DNA of 12,270 bases from Irineochytrium annulatum (Eukaryota > Chytridiomycota > Chytridiomycetes > Chytridiales > Chytridiaceae). The position numbers and the translations under genes were made by a program. The first letter of the stretch is position 1; every line of letters begins with the position of its first letter. The notes beneath the pieces were generated by a model, which saw nothing but the letters and a program-made list of their open reading frames with translations, was not told the DNA's origin and did no database searches. Of the stretch, positions 1 through 9,528 are shown piece by piece. The DNA lies in NCBI GenBank assembly GCA_027600665.1, contig JADGJL010000900.1, forward strand, positions 1 to 12,270. Reading direction: 5' to 3'.

Positions 1-593
1 CCTTATGAGCCCGGCATCGGTGGTTTGTCGACGACATCACATAGGCCCAGCACCGTCCCGAACTTGGTCGAGGGCTCCGGGGCCCACCGGCCTCTTCTGG
101 CAGGTTCGCTGCTGGGGCTTCGAGCTGTGATTCATACTTTGGCTGTCAGGTAAATCGGACCGAAGAGTCCGAGATGCTCCAAACTACACTCAAGTTAGAA
201 GTTGGAGCGCCATTTAGAAAAAAAAAATCGTTCAACAGATCCTTTCTTTGAGCAATCAATGAATCATGATAGGTTATTTTTATTAATTGTGGTCGCATTC
301 AGAGTGACGGCTGGGGTGCACCTCAACACGCTTGCTCAGAGTTTTTTGCTTTTGTCTGTCATTTGACCCGGCGTATTTGTATATTTGTTTATTAACCTGC
401 TGCGTCTCCGATGTGCATTTATGAGTGGCAATAAATAAGATGCGAAAAAGGCTTGAAGTCATAAATGCCCTTCCAAGTTAACAAGTGGGCGGTCACCACC
501 ACCACAGGCAGCGTGCCTTGACCGCGGCGATTGGCTGGGCGGCGTTCAACACTTCGACGTGCGTGGAAGGGTAGCAGTCCTCCCGTCGCTTAA
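1..593. other. Left flank, mostly non-coding; possible edge of a neighbouring gene
   Basis: Bases 1 to about 150 are GC-rich and open in more than one frame. On the plus strand one frame runs from base 1 to a TAA at 151-153 and another to a TGA near 127-129. On the minus strand one frame is open to the window edge. None gives a recognisable protein, so a terminal exon here is possible but its strand is undecided. From about 190 to 480 the DNA becomes AT-richer, with an A-run near 218-226 and an AATAAA at 430-435. The latter could be the polyadenylation signal of a plus-strand gene ending at the left edge. I see no RNA gene or mobile element. Confidence 0.4.
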
Positions 594-713
594 CTACGGC
601 CGGACACCTGGCCGTCCAAACCGATTCTTGCTGCCAGTTTCCATTGGACTCTGGATCTGACGTTCCACCAACAAGCCCGTCGTGTCTCCCGGACGTGCGC
701 ATCGCGGCCCGTC

Positions 714-3700
714 ATGCTCATTTCGCGGGTCGCGAGAGCTGGGGGCGGGGTGGAGTCGGGCCCTGGGGCCATTTCTGATGAGGACGAAATACCGTTGGCC
801 ACGTTACAGCGTCGCAAGGCCGCCCTTCGTCTTAAAAACTCGATTCCGGTCAACGATATCGGCCGCAATGGAAAGGGCATCGCCGCCCTAAACATAGGGA
901 AGACTGATGAGCAAACGGAGAAGCCTCTTGGCGCACTTTCTATGAGGAAGGAAGCTCCGAAATCACCTCCCGTACGGAGCTATGGTCGGTCGTCCACGGC
1001 TGTGAAAGAAGAGATCTCGCATTCTCCGCCCGTACCGAGCTACCGTCGCCCACGGACAGTTGTCTCTTTGCCGAAGAAGGAGGTATGGTAGGGTAGGACG
1101 CTGATCAATGCATTACTAATTTGATATACGAGAAGGCACGCTTTCCTACTCAGACGTTGCTGAAACGTCACGTCGTCGATGCCTTCCCGGTCATAGTCTG
1201 TAATGGTTTCCGCATATGGGACCAGCGCGGCCTCGATCTTTACACCGCCATAAACGACTACGTTGCTGTCGCGCTCCTTGACGTCGGACGCATTATGGAG
1301 GAACGCCTTGGTATCGAAGTCGATGCCGACGCCATCTACGATCCGGTAACTCTCCACTTGAAAGTGTTTAGTGACACCGAGCGCCCGGTGCACGTCCGCT
1401 GGTTCCCCGAGTGGCATTTTGACTACGTCGATCATAAGTCTGGGATCGTCAGAAAGGACACGAAGACGGTGCCGTTCGTCTCGGTTAAGCGTGGATTTCA
1501 CGGCACGCCGGCTGTTGCGTTCGACATGAGAAACAGGGATCACATTCACCGGCTCGTCCCCCCGGGCACACGTCTAAACGTCGGCGTAATGGCGTCCCTT
1601 ATCATCTGCACGACGTCGACGAGTTGGAATGCCAGATCCGACCCAGAGATCGGCGAGTTCCTCCCAAAGCTGGTGGATGAACTACGGCGCGAGCATGCCA
1701 ACGATTGCTGCGTGTTGTTTGAGCGATCGAGCGAAATCACTATCAACATCAATCCCGAGGACACGCCGCTGCCGGCTTGGATTCCCGCGGCCGGCAAGTA
1801 CAAGGGTTCTGGCAATGCGAGTGTCCGCTGGCCGCTGCCAAAGCGTCCGGACTTCCTGCCGCCGCCCGTGGAATCCTTGAAAAAACCATGGAGGAAGCAT
1901 GACAGCTCCCCTTTACCAATGCCAGCGACGAATGTCCCCAAGCAGCAGAACCTTGCGAGTTCAGATAATGTCGGCTTTCGTATGGAGGATATGCCATCTG
2001 CATCGTCGTCGCAAGCCAAGCAGACGGACAAGGCGGCAGCGGAGAAGACGCTTGAGCGCAGACCAACAAGACATGTTACACGCGTTTCGACGAAAGAACC
2101 TCGCGCCGACAAAGCTGACAGGGCACAATCTGACGGTCCAAAACTTCTTTGTTCCGACGATATGGACGCGCGGATCAAAATCGGGTCAGCAGCGCAAGCG
2201 GCGGGAGGAATATCACTTAAACGACGCCCGTCGACGGGGACCGAAACCGGTCTGAAGAAAGCACGATCCGACCTGCCGGACGACAGACTCCGAAGCTCTG
2301 AGGAGGTGGACGCTCGCATTAAGAATCGGTTGTCGGCGGAAGAAGATTCCCTCAAGCGACGCCCGTCGACGGAGATTGCACCAGGCGCGAAGAAGGCGAG
2401 ATCTGTCGTCAACGTGGTCGGGGTTGTTGGGGACGCGGCTGTGAATAAGCGGGCGATGCGTCGGGCGACGATGCCTTCGATCGTAGCGCGGTGGATCGTG
2501 GGGCCCAGCCTCGAAGCAACGCCCGGGCATGCGAAGGGCTGGGAGGCGGAGAGCCGAAGCGCGGCGCTGGATGAGGGGCATTTTGAGAACGCGTCTGATG
2601 CGGGGAGATCAAGGTCAGCGAGATTGTTGCGTTGCGACTTCGTTTACAAACCGTAATTAACCTTATTGGTTGGTTCTGCCACAGAGAAACCAAAAGTGTG
2701 GCCATGTTTGCTCACACGAACGAAGAGGAATCCAAACGCGCGGCGAAGGTACTGCTGGAAGGGACTGCCCAGCGGAAGGATGATCGGAATATTGAAAAGA
2801 GGGGTTGCTCAGGTGAAGGCGTCACAATGAGCGTCGTAGATGACCCGTTCGTGAAGAAGCGCAGCGTTAGCACTTCCCCAAGAGAGAGAGAGGCTACAGG
2901 CCCCGAGCATAGGGACGATGGCACGAAGGCAACGGATCAGCGGCGTGGCTGTCGCGTCGAGGTGGTCGAACAGGGGTTTAATAACGCGGTTGAATATGAC
3001 CTTGAGCATGGCGACGATCGCACAAAAGCAACGGACGAACGGCGCGGCGATTGCGTCGAGGTGTTCAAGCGGGGGCCCGATAAGGCGGTTGGACGTAACC
3101 CCGAGCGTGGGGACGATCGCACAAAAGCAAGGGACGACGGCACAAAAGCAAGCGACCAACGGCGTGGCTGCGTCGAGGTGATCGAGCGCGTGTCGGATAA
3201 GGCAGTTGAAAGTAGCTCCATGTCGGGGTCGCATAAGGAAGCAAAAGAGCGCGGGAGGAACCTTCGGTCTCCGTCGCCGGCGCATCATTTACCCAGGTCG
3301 CACCTGTCTCCCGTTCGGCGTCGGTGTCGGAGCAGGAATCCGTCGAGGACAAGAGAGTCGGACCGGCATCAAGAGACGCGTCGCGAGCGGTCGCCTGAGT
3401 TAGCTGCGTCGCATGCATCGCGGAGAGGGGAGGTGGACCGATACCGGCCGCCGACACGGCGTGGGAGCTCGGCCGATCACCTGCCGTCACGGGATAATCA
3501 CGGGGACCGCCGACTGTCGCGCGATGAGTACCGCCCGCGCAGGAGCGTTCAAAGTCCTGGCCCCCGGCCGTCAATGACTAAAGAACGGCCGGGCAATGGC
3601 TCTTCGTTTGATGTCGAAAGAGTCCCGGCAAGGAATTCTTCGGAAAGGGGCAGTGGACCAGCAGGGCCTGCGACGATAGGGTCGGCGAAACAACGTGAAA

Positions 3701-3957
3701 ATGCCGAGTTGAAGGTCGCCCAGGTCGTTGACGATGCAGAGAAACTGTCTGGGGGTATCACGGTTAATGTGGAGGGAAGGCGCTCAAATGGCGCGGGCGA
3801 GGCAGAGGGCGATGAGGGCACGTTGTTCAAGGATGCTCTGGACGAGGACGCGCCAGAGAAAGCGGCATTGATGGACGATGAGGAGGAGCAGGAGGAATAT
3901 CCACCCACGCAATTGGGGATGGATTTTATAGAATTTCTAGCGAGATACCGCTTCTAG
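714..3957 (+). CDS. Gene A: unrecognised ~1,040-aa repeat-containing, Arg/Ser-rich protein (3 exons)
   Basis: Proposed CDS is join(714..1082, 1133..2613, 2685..3957). Intron 1 (50 nt) starts GTATGG, has a TACTAAT branch site at 1114-1120 and joins in phase 0; the acceptor could be the AG at 1132 or 1135. Intron 2 (71 nt) starts GTCAGC, has a TAATTAAC branch region, ends CCACAG and joins in phase 2. The TAA at 2654-2656 and the next ATG at 2704 are only 48 nt apart, which favours one spliced gene over two. Residues about 124-360 look folded, with aromatic and hydrophobic patches such as VHVRWFPEWHFDYV. After that the protein is low-complexity: two KRRPST-containing repeats (463-547), a three-unit repeat (691-795), an Arg/Ser-rich stretch (about 804-919), an acidic run near 1015, and a hydrophobic C-terminus (GMDFIEFLARYRF). 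I recognise no family; a nuclear or RNA-associated role is only inferred from composition. The start is uncertain: the frame is open back to 594 without an ATG, and a good acceptor-like site ends at 637, so an upstream exon is possible. Confidence 0.7.
1083..1132 (+). other. Gene A intron 1 (50 nt)
   Basis: GT-AG intron that starts GTATGG and carries a TACTAAT branch box close to the acceptor, nearly the yeast consensus. Removing it joins a phase-0 frame ending in Lys-Glu to the long second exon. That exon has no ATG of its own near its 5' end, which supports the splice. An AG three bases further on (1134-1135) is an alternative acceptor that would drop one lysine. Confidence 0.75.
2150..2404 (+). 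repeat. Two-copy repeat with basic KRRPST/KKARS modules in Gene A
   Basis: Residues about 463-502 and 511-547 are degenerate copies. Both contain a Ser/acidic lead-in, DARIK, then SLKRRPST, then KKARS. The coding DNA is also alike (CGACGCCCGTCGACGG occurs in both). The basic cores resemble nuclear localisation sequences, and R-R-P-S fits the protein kinase A consensus R-R-x-S. Those functions are inference from motif shape only. Confidence 0.75.
2614..2684 (+). other. Gene A intron 2 (71 nt)
   Basis: The donor is a weak GTCAGC, a TAATTAAC branch-like sequence lies about 24 nt before the acceptor, and the acceptor is CCACAG. Splicing is phase 2 and links the two large frames through an arginine codon. 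If the intron is retained, translation stops at 2654-2656, giving about 630 residues without the 33-residue repeats, the RS-like region or the acidic tail. Confidence 0.7.
2905..3219 (+). repeat. Three-unit coding tandem repeat in Gene A (33, 33 and 39 codons)
   Basis: Units start at 2905, 3004 and 3103, exactly 99 bases apart. Each begins with a pattern like E-H/R-G-D-D-R-T-K-A, passes through D-x-R-R-G-x-CVEV (or CRVEV), and ends near KAVE or NAVE. The third unit carries a small internal duplication (RTKARDDGTKAS) and is longer. Base identity between units is high in the first half (GACGATCGCACAAAAGCAA is shared by units 2 and 3), which suggests recent duplication within the gene. Confidence 0.85.
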
Positions 3958-4220
3958 TACATAATCGATGGGTTGCGAGGGAGATTTTGGGACTTAATTA
4001 GATGTAGATAGATATGTAGGACACCTGACGAGTGTGCTTAATAGACTTCTGCCGCAGGCTATTAAACGATTTCGAAATGCAGGACTGGACGAAAGCCACG
4101 GAGTGCAACAAAACTTGTGAACGTCAACTTTATTGCCGTCTAACGGAACACAATCACCACCACGACATGCTTAGTATTCTTTATTATTTAAACTCATCGC
4201 CTGATAAACGGCTAAATCCC
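3958..4220. other. Convergent intergenic spacer between Gene A and SEC31
   Basis: This 263-base spacer holds the 3' ends of two convergent genes and no supported gene. An ATTAAA at 4061-4066 is a candidate plus-strand poly(A) signal for Gene A. Two TTTATT sequences (4129-4134 and 4180-4185) are AATAAA on the minus strand and fit SEC31. The Gene A signal lies beyond the distal SEC31 candidate, so the two transcripts may overlap at their 3' ends. Confidence 0.55.
4180..4185 (-). terminator. Candidate SEC31 polyadenylation signal (AATAAA)
   Basis: Reads AATAAA on the minus strand, about 36 bases past the SEC31 stop codon at 4221-4223. A second AATAAA at 4129-4134 is the alternative. Confidence 0.5.
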
Positions 4221-7200
4221 TTAGTACGGGCGTGGAGGTCCTGCAGCAAATTGTTGCTGATGCTGCTGTTGATATTGTTGTTGCTGCTGCTGGTATGCAT
4301 GCGCTTGCTCCAAAGCGGTGATAGCTCTCTTCACTCCCACAATCCATGCCGAAGTAACGTTGTAACGAGTTGTCATCAAATCGACTTGAATCCTCTGTGC
4401 GGTCCCGTAATCCCGGGATTGCGTTGCTTTTAAACCCTTTCAGTTTCCACGTCGACTCGACAAAATGCTCACCTTTGATAAGCTCCGAAAGCTTCAGAAT
4501 CACGTCTTCTTGAACTTCGCCGTTATTCAACTGATCGACTAAGATGGAAATCTTTTTTTCTGTATCATCTAACTCCCGCTTCTTCTGTGGCTGAAGAACA
4601 AATCAGCATTATAAACCAATATAAAAGGCTTACGTTAGTGACCACTGCCTTCGTCGCAGTCATCAAGGCATCTAGTCCCGACACTAGCGGCTGATGTTGT
4701 GGCGGAATGTGGGAGCGATCTCCAAAAGCTATAACAAAATAAAGAGTCACATGCATGAAAACATCGCGTTCAACAAAAAGAACGTACGGTGACGTGATGG
4801 CGGCGGCGGCTGGGGCGGCTTAACTTCAACGGGTTGCGGAGACGTCGCTAACTCCTGAGCTGGAGTACTGCCCGTTCGCATCATTCCACCGTTATAGTTA
4901 CCCGCCGGACCGCCGAAACCCGCGTTCGGACTAACGACCCCGGCGCTAGGAGGTCCATTATAGGATGCCGCAGCCGCCGCGGCAAAGCTACTCGCCGGGG
5001 GCTGCCCGTAGGCGGCCGGAGGTTGGTTGACAAAGCCAGCCCCAGGCGGCGGGGCCACATGGCCTTGTGGAGGACCGCCGAACGCCGGCGAGGGCCCACC
5101 AGCCGCAGGATTAGCTCCGTAGCCGGGCTGGGCGTTTGGGAATGGAGAGGCGATCGTGTTCGGAGCCTTAGCGGCGCGGCTACCGCTTAACAGATTGTCG
5201 GGAACGTCGTTCCAAGGCTTTACATCTGCTAATCACATTAATTTTTTTCTATTTTTGAGCTTTAGGTGCATACCTGTTATTCCGCTTGCGCTCGACGTCG
5301 CCTTCATCGGCGGCGGCGGAATCGCGGTCGGGTTTGTGGAATTATTCCAGGACCCAGCTGTGGCGAAGGTGTTCGGCGGTGGAGGGGCAAACCCGGCACT
5401 AGGCGGCGCTGGCTGGTAACCCGAGGATGGCTGTGTTCCGGTCGAATAAGATCCCCCGCTGGTGTATTGAGGGGGCGGCGGGGGCACGAATTTACTGGAG
5501 TTCGACGACCCGCGCACCGGGGCCGGTGGACCTCCGTAGGCGTTCGCGCCTGACGTCCCGCCGTATTGGTTCGTCGGTGGCATACCTCCGTAAGCGTTCG
5601 TCGGCGCCGCCGCACTGCTACCGTAGGCATTCAAAGGTGGTGCACTTCCCCCGTACGCATTCATGGGTGGCGGGACTGCCGCGTACGCGTTCGACGGGGG
5701 CGGCACCGGCGGTTGAGGTTGCCATTGCTGCTGAGTTGAGCCGTAGTAGCCATTTGCAGATTGACCGTAGCCTCCTGGCGCATATGAGTTGTACGAATTG
5801 CTCGACGTGGCAGCCATAGATGGGAAAGCCTGAGCAGCTGGTTGTTGCACCGACTGGGGGCCATAAACAAGCACCTGTTCGAAAGGAAGCTTTGGCGCCG
5901 CCTTCCCACGAACACCACCGCGCTTGTAAACTCGGTCCTTAATGATCGCAACCGGGTCACTCCCGTCCGCCGAAGTCAACGAGAACCCGTCCGGAATCAG
6001 CTCCAAAATGCTCCACGCGATCTCAACCGCGCCCTGATCCGCCAAACAGTTGGCGTAGTCGACGAAATGCTTGTAAAGTGGCTCGTATTTGTAAGTTTCC
6101 TCCGAGGCCGACATGTCGGGGTCGACAAAGTTAATCGCCTTCCGGAATACCAAAACTTTCTCCATAAGCCCCTGCAACGCGAGAGCATGCGGCGCTCGCA
6201 CGGATACGTCCTTCTTCGATGCAAGAATCTTCTCGTCCAGCGACTCTTTGATTGTCCACACATCAACCACTTTGACAATGTCACCGGCGCCAAGGAAACA
6301 CAATACTGCAGCGAACTTCCGATCGTCACGAGTAGCGCTGCTGGCACCACCCGCGGAAGACTCTAGACGGCGGCCAAGAGTGCTGAACAATTCCGCCAAA
6401 TCTTCGGGCTTGGCATAGGTGCAGATCAGCGCCAAGATGTCCTTCCAATTTCCCTCCGTTCCATCCAACTGAGCATTCTCAACCACATCCCTAAGATCGC
6501 CCGCTAACACACTTTGAAGTACTCGGATATAGCTCTTCTCGTCTCGTGCTCGTTTGAAATATTCTCGTTGGGCAAAGCTGAGAAGGTCTGGTCCTCCACA
6601 AAGCGCCAACATCAAAGCGTCCGAAAGGCGATTAGCTCCGAAACACACTCGAACGGCAGACTCGAAATTTCCAAGTATCAGAGACTTCATTACCAGAGAG
6701 TCAATATCGTGTTCCTCGCCCTTCGAACCAGAATACAGAGCAAATGGTCCGGCTTTCTTCGCTTCGAGAGCAGTGATATCGTCAAACACGTTATTCGACC
6801 CCGCTGCGGCTGGCTCCGGCTCGGTTAATGACGCCTCAGTGGTTAACTTCAACTTCTGCAAGAGACCGGCTAATCTGGGACCTCCGACGTCCGATTTATC
6901 GAAACCCAGGAACTCGACGATTTGCTCCAGCGCGCCAGGTTCGAACATCAATTTAATGAAGTTCCAGACCTCCTTATCCTTGTCTGTGATGATTGCACCT
7001 TCCATTTTTGCCATTGTCTGACAAAATTTCATATACTCCTCGACGGATGCCTCCACTCGCACGCGGTTCAGTTCCCGCACGCGACTTACGAAGGCGGGCT
7101 CCGTGACAACCGTGTGAACCGTCACCGTCTTTGGTGCTGTCGAGCCCCCTTGTTGCGAGAAGGTGACAAGCCGCCCGCCAAAGCCCCAGGCACACCCGAC

Positions 7201-8565
7201 GGGTCGCCGCAGCCACTTAGGAGGTTGCTTCAGACTAAAAGACGACGCGGGCGCTTGTGCGTTGTTGTCGACGAACCCGAAGGGGTTATCGGCCGTACTA
7301 ACGTGTGCCGCAGCAGGTTCGGAAGAGTCCTTCGCGGAGGATTGCAGGGAGTGAACAGACACTTTCCCGTCAAAACTCGCCACGCACGCTAAGTCGGGGT
7401 TGCGTAGGCACCATTGCGCGTCAAACGCCCAGTTATGGCTTACTTCAAGATCTCCGACGGCTTCTCCCGTGACCGAGTTCCACACTATCGTCCTGTTGTC
7501 CTTTCCACAACTCAAGATTAGGTCCGAATCCTTCGGGCACCATGACACCGAAAGGATACCCCGAGTATGTCCCGATAACGCCTATTGTCATGATCAGTCC
7601 CTTACTCACACACACGAATCCGGTAATCTCACCCGCTCGGGAGCTCTAGCGTTACGCAGGTCCCACATCAGTAATACGGGTGAGTTGTCATCGTCGGCAA
7701 CAGTCACAATTTGCGTCGCCTACGACAAAACGATGGCGTTAAATCAACCGTGGTTGGGCAGTAAACAAAAGAAGGCGTACACTATCCGGGTGCCATGACA
7801 CTCCTGTAATCATCTTCCGCCCACCAGGGTGAGTCAAGCCCAAAATCTCCTTCTTGTTCCGGAGGTCCCAAATCACAGTATTCCCGTTGTTACTCGCGCT
7901 GGCAAGAATATAGAACACTTGACGATTCCACGACAGCGCGGTCACATCCTCGAGCTTCTGGGACCGGGTGCCCGGCGAATACGGTTTGGTCGGATTTCCG
8001 AGATCCCAAATGAAAATCTGCAACGACGTCAGACCAGCTTACTACGAGGACGCCCCACCTCTCCGTCCGTAGCTCCGGAAGCCAAGAACTTCGGATCCAC
8101 AGGGTTGAAATCAAGGCCCCGAACAGGCCCACTGTGGCGAGACTGGCGCGTAATCAGCGGATCCGATCCCGATCCGTCGATGATCAACTGCGGATCCCAT
8201 AAATCCATTTCTCCATTCTCCATCCCGCCGGCAAGGAACCCATACGAACGCTTGGGATCCGGTGACGTTCCCCAAGCCAGCCGATTAAATCTAAGGTCGC
8301 GACGTTAAAACGACGCGATCACGATCACGACCAATGCGGCCTTTGCAAACAAGGAGTACCTCGCGCTGCCGCTGACGACGCCCAATCTCCTCGGAGCCTG
8401 GTTGGAACCCGCCGAGAGGTTCAGATCAAAGATCTCCAGCTCTGCGTTAGTGCTGAAGGAAGCATCCAGGGCCCCTGCAACGGTCCCGGTCGCCAGCATG
8501 GGCAGGTGGCGCGCCGATTGCGACCATGCCACGGTCGCAGTCCGTGGTACCTCGCGTATACGCAT
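4221..8565 (-). CDS. SEC31: Sec31, outer-cage subunit of the COPII coat (9 exons, 1,308 aa)
   Basis: Sec31 pairs with Sec13 to build the outer COPII cage at ER exit sites and stimulates Sar1 GTP hydrolysis through Sec23. CDS is complement(join(4221..4426, 4473..4590, 4634..4728, 4788..5225, 5274..7581, 7633..7719, 7781..8017, 8059..8290, 8360..8565)). The eight introns are 69, 41, 61, 51, 48, 59, 43 and 46 nt, and all phases agree. The start is the family-typical MRIREVPRTATVAWS, followed by ATGTVAGALDASFS. WD40 repeats fill residues 1 to about 335 (GGMENGEMDLWDP, LMWDLRNARAPER, SWCPKDSDLILSCGKDNR). The conserved PKWLRRPVG segment is near 375. An alpha-solenoid follows to about 820, then a Pro/Gly/Ala-rich linker with PPP motifs and six NAYGG-like repeats (885-936). 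PWNDVP at 1027-1032 holds the Trp-Asn pair expected of the Sec23/Sar1-stimulating fragment. The C-terminal helical domain (about 1170-1280) includes FGDRSHIP and SRDYGTAQRIQVDL, and the protein ends in a Gln-rich tail. Length is close to yeast and animal Sec31 (about 1,200-1,300 aa), and the gene looks intact. Confidence 0.96.
5226..5273 (-). other. SEC31 intron 5 with NAGNAG tandem acceptor
   Basis: The intron starts GTATGC and ends TAGCAG. Using the first AG (5229-5230) gives a 45-nt intron and inserts an alanine; using the second gives 48 nt. Both keep frame. The join lies four residues before the PWNDVP Sec23/Sar1-contact motif. Confidence 0.7.
5536..5691 (-). repeat. Six-copy NAYGG-type repeat in the Sec31 proline-rich linker
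   Basis: Asn-Ala/Gln-Tyr triplets occur at 5683, 5653, 5623, 5590, 5563 and 5536 (lowest base of each), spaced 9-11 codons apart. Most are followed by Gly-Gly or Gly-Ser and preceded by Pro-Pro. The array sits in the disordered linker between the solenoid and the C-terminal domain, where Sec31 proteins carry Sec23-binding proline motifs. Confidence 0.85.
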
Positions 8566-8719
8566 CGCTTCACTTGATCACGAAATCGACAAGGTGTCGA
8601 ATTTTCACACGCGTCTTTATATTCACAATCCAACAGGGACAACTGCACGTTCAAACGCGTTCCCGTGTACTTTACGTGTTTCCACGTATTTCCAGTATCA
8701 AGTAACGCGGCCGACTAAC
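8566..8719 (-). promoter_or_regulatory. SEC31 upstream region with an ACGTG-TTTC-CACGT palindrome
   Basis: Only 154 bases separate the SEC31 start codon from the stop of Gene B on the same strand, so the SEC31 core promoter probably lies here or in the end of Gene B. Bases 8674-8687 form an inverted repeat with arms ACGTG and CACGT around TTTC. Other ACGT or CGTG cores are nearby (8646-8670). Such cores are bound by bZIP or bHLH factors in fungi. No clear TATA box is seen. The regulatory role is inference. Confidence 0.35.
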
Positions 8720-9528
8720 TCACTTAAATTTTAGATAAATGAAACGGCGCAAACTTAGTGCAAAATCCGCAGAATATTGCCCAATCAGGGGTTCAGCTTT
8801 TCTGTAGAACCTCGAAGACTGCGATCGATAACTTGCATTGCCAGACGCTTCAACCACTTCCATTGCTGCCAACGCAGCCGAAGTTCTGAGCTGGACAGTC
8901 GGTCCTCTAACCGTCCGACATAGTTGCAGCAGGTTCACAAACGCATCGAGGGTTTCGATAGCGACCAAATCCGACAAGCTCTCCCCAGTATTGGTGGGCA
9001 TCTTTTCTAACTCATCCGGTTTCAACGAACCACTAACGTTCTGTCCATAAATATAACGAATCCCTCATCTATCGAACGCGTGAATTGCAGTGCTTCCAGA
9101 GTTTACAGAGGCTATGCCCTGTTTTAAGCTTTTCGAAAGCGAAATCAGCATCTTTTAAAACACCCTGCCGCCCGATAAGAAAGACCGAATTTTTAAAAAC
9201 TGACCAATGCACGTTTGACGTAATGCGCCATCCCGGCTCGCATCGCACGAGAAACATGTCGACCCGCAAGGAACAGCACAGACTCTGCGTGTAGAGACGG
9301 CAAGCTTAGGCTCAACAAGCGGCAAGCCGTCCAAAATTCGGGAGCGGGAAGAAATAAGGCGGAAGTCGATGGGCTCCGGAAATCCTCAAAATTTCCAGAT
9401 ATGCAGCTGTATGATGACAATAAGGTAAGCACTGCGTAATGGACCGAATCCATGGAGCGCCGGATCATCGCAACATCAGATCGCCAAGCTCCATTGTCAG
9501 GTGGATGAAACAGTTTTGACGGATTTTG
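8720..9528 (-). CDS. Gene B: unrecognised spliced gene, 3' exons (5' end unresolved)
   Basis: The best model for the last three exons is complement(join(8720..9063, 9107..9164, 9205..9528)), giving 241 residues and a TGA at 8720-8722. Introns are 43 nt (GTAAAC...GAG) and 40 nt (GTCAGT...GGCAG); both restore frame and fall within the size range of the SEC31 introns. The first exon here starts after a CTCATTAG acceptor in phase 0, so it needs upstream coding sequence. The protein is mostly helical in appearance, with hydrophobic stretches (VHYAVLTLLSSYSCISG, FWTACRLLSLSLPSLH) and an Ala/Val-rich segment near the C-terminus (RTSAALAAMEVVEASGN). I see no catalytic motif and recognise no family. 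A competing frame over about 9465-9701 (it contains LISKIRQNCFIHLTMELGDL) also looks protein-like but does not join in phase. The gene is tandem with SEC31, 154 bases upstream of it. Confidence 0.45.

Noticed and set aside
1546..2412. Long minus-strand open frame opposite Gene A
   Set aside because: It mirrors exon 2 of Gene A, has Ser/Arg-rich antisense composition, and has no splice partner or family signal.
2704..3957. Exon 3 of Gene A as a separate gene starting at ATG 2704
   Set aside because: The preceding frame stops only 48 bases earlier, too close for two independent fungal genes, and a phase-matched intron joins them.
4032..4433. Plus-strand open frame with a Leu-rich run
   Set aside because: It overlaps the last exon of SEC31. 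The Leu/CTG run is the antisense of the Gln-rich Sec31 tail.
5661..5960. Minus-strand Arg/Ser-rich frame inside SEC31 exon 5
   Set aside because: It is a shifted-frame shadow of the proline-rich linker, with no start or splice support.
7400..8308. Plus-strand open frames over the SEC31 WD40 region
   Set aside because: They are antisense to confirmed SEC31 exons and introns.
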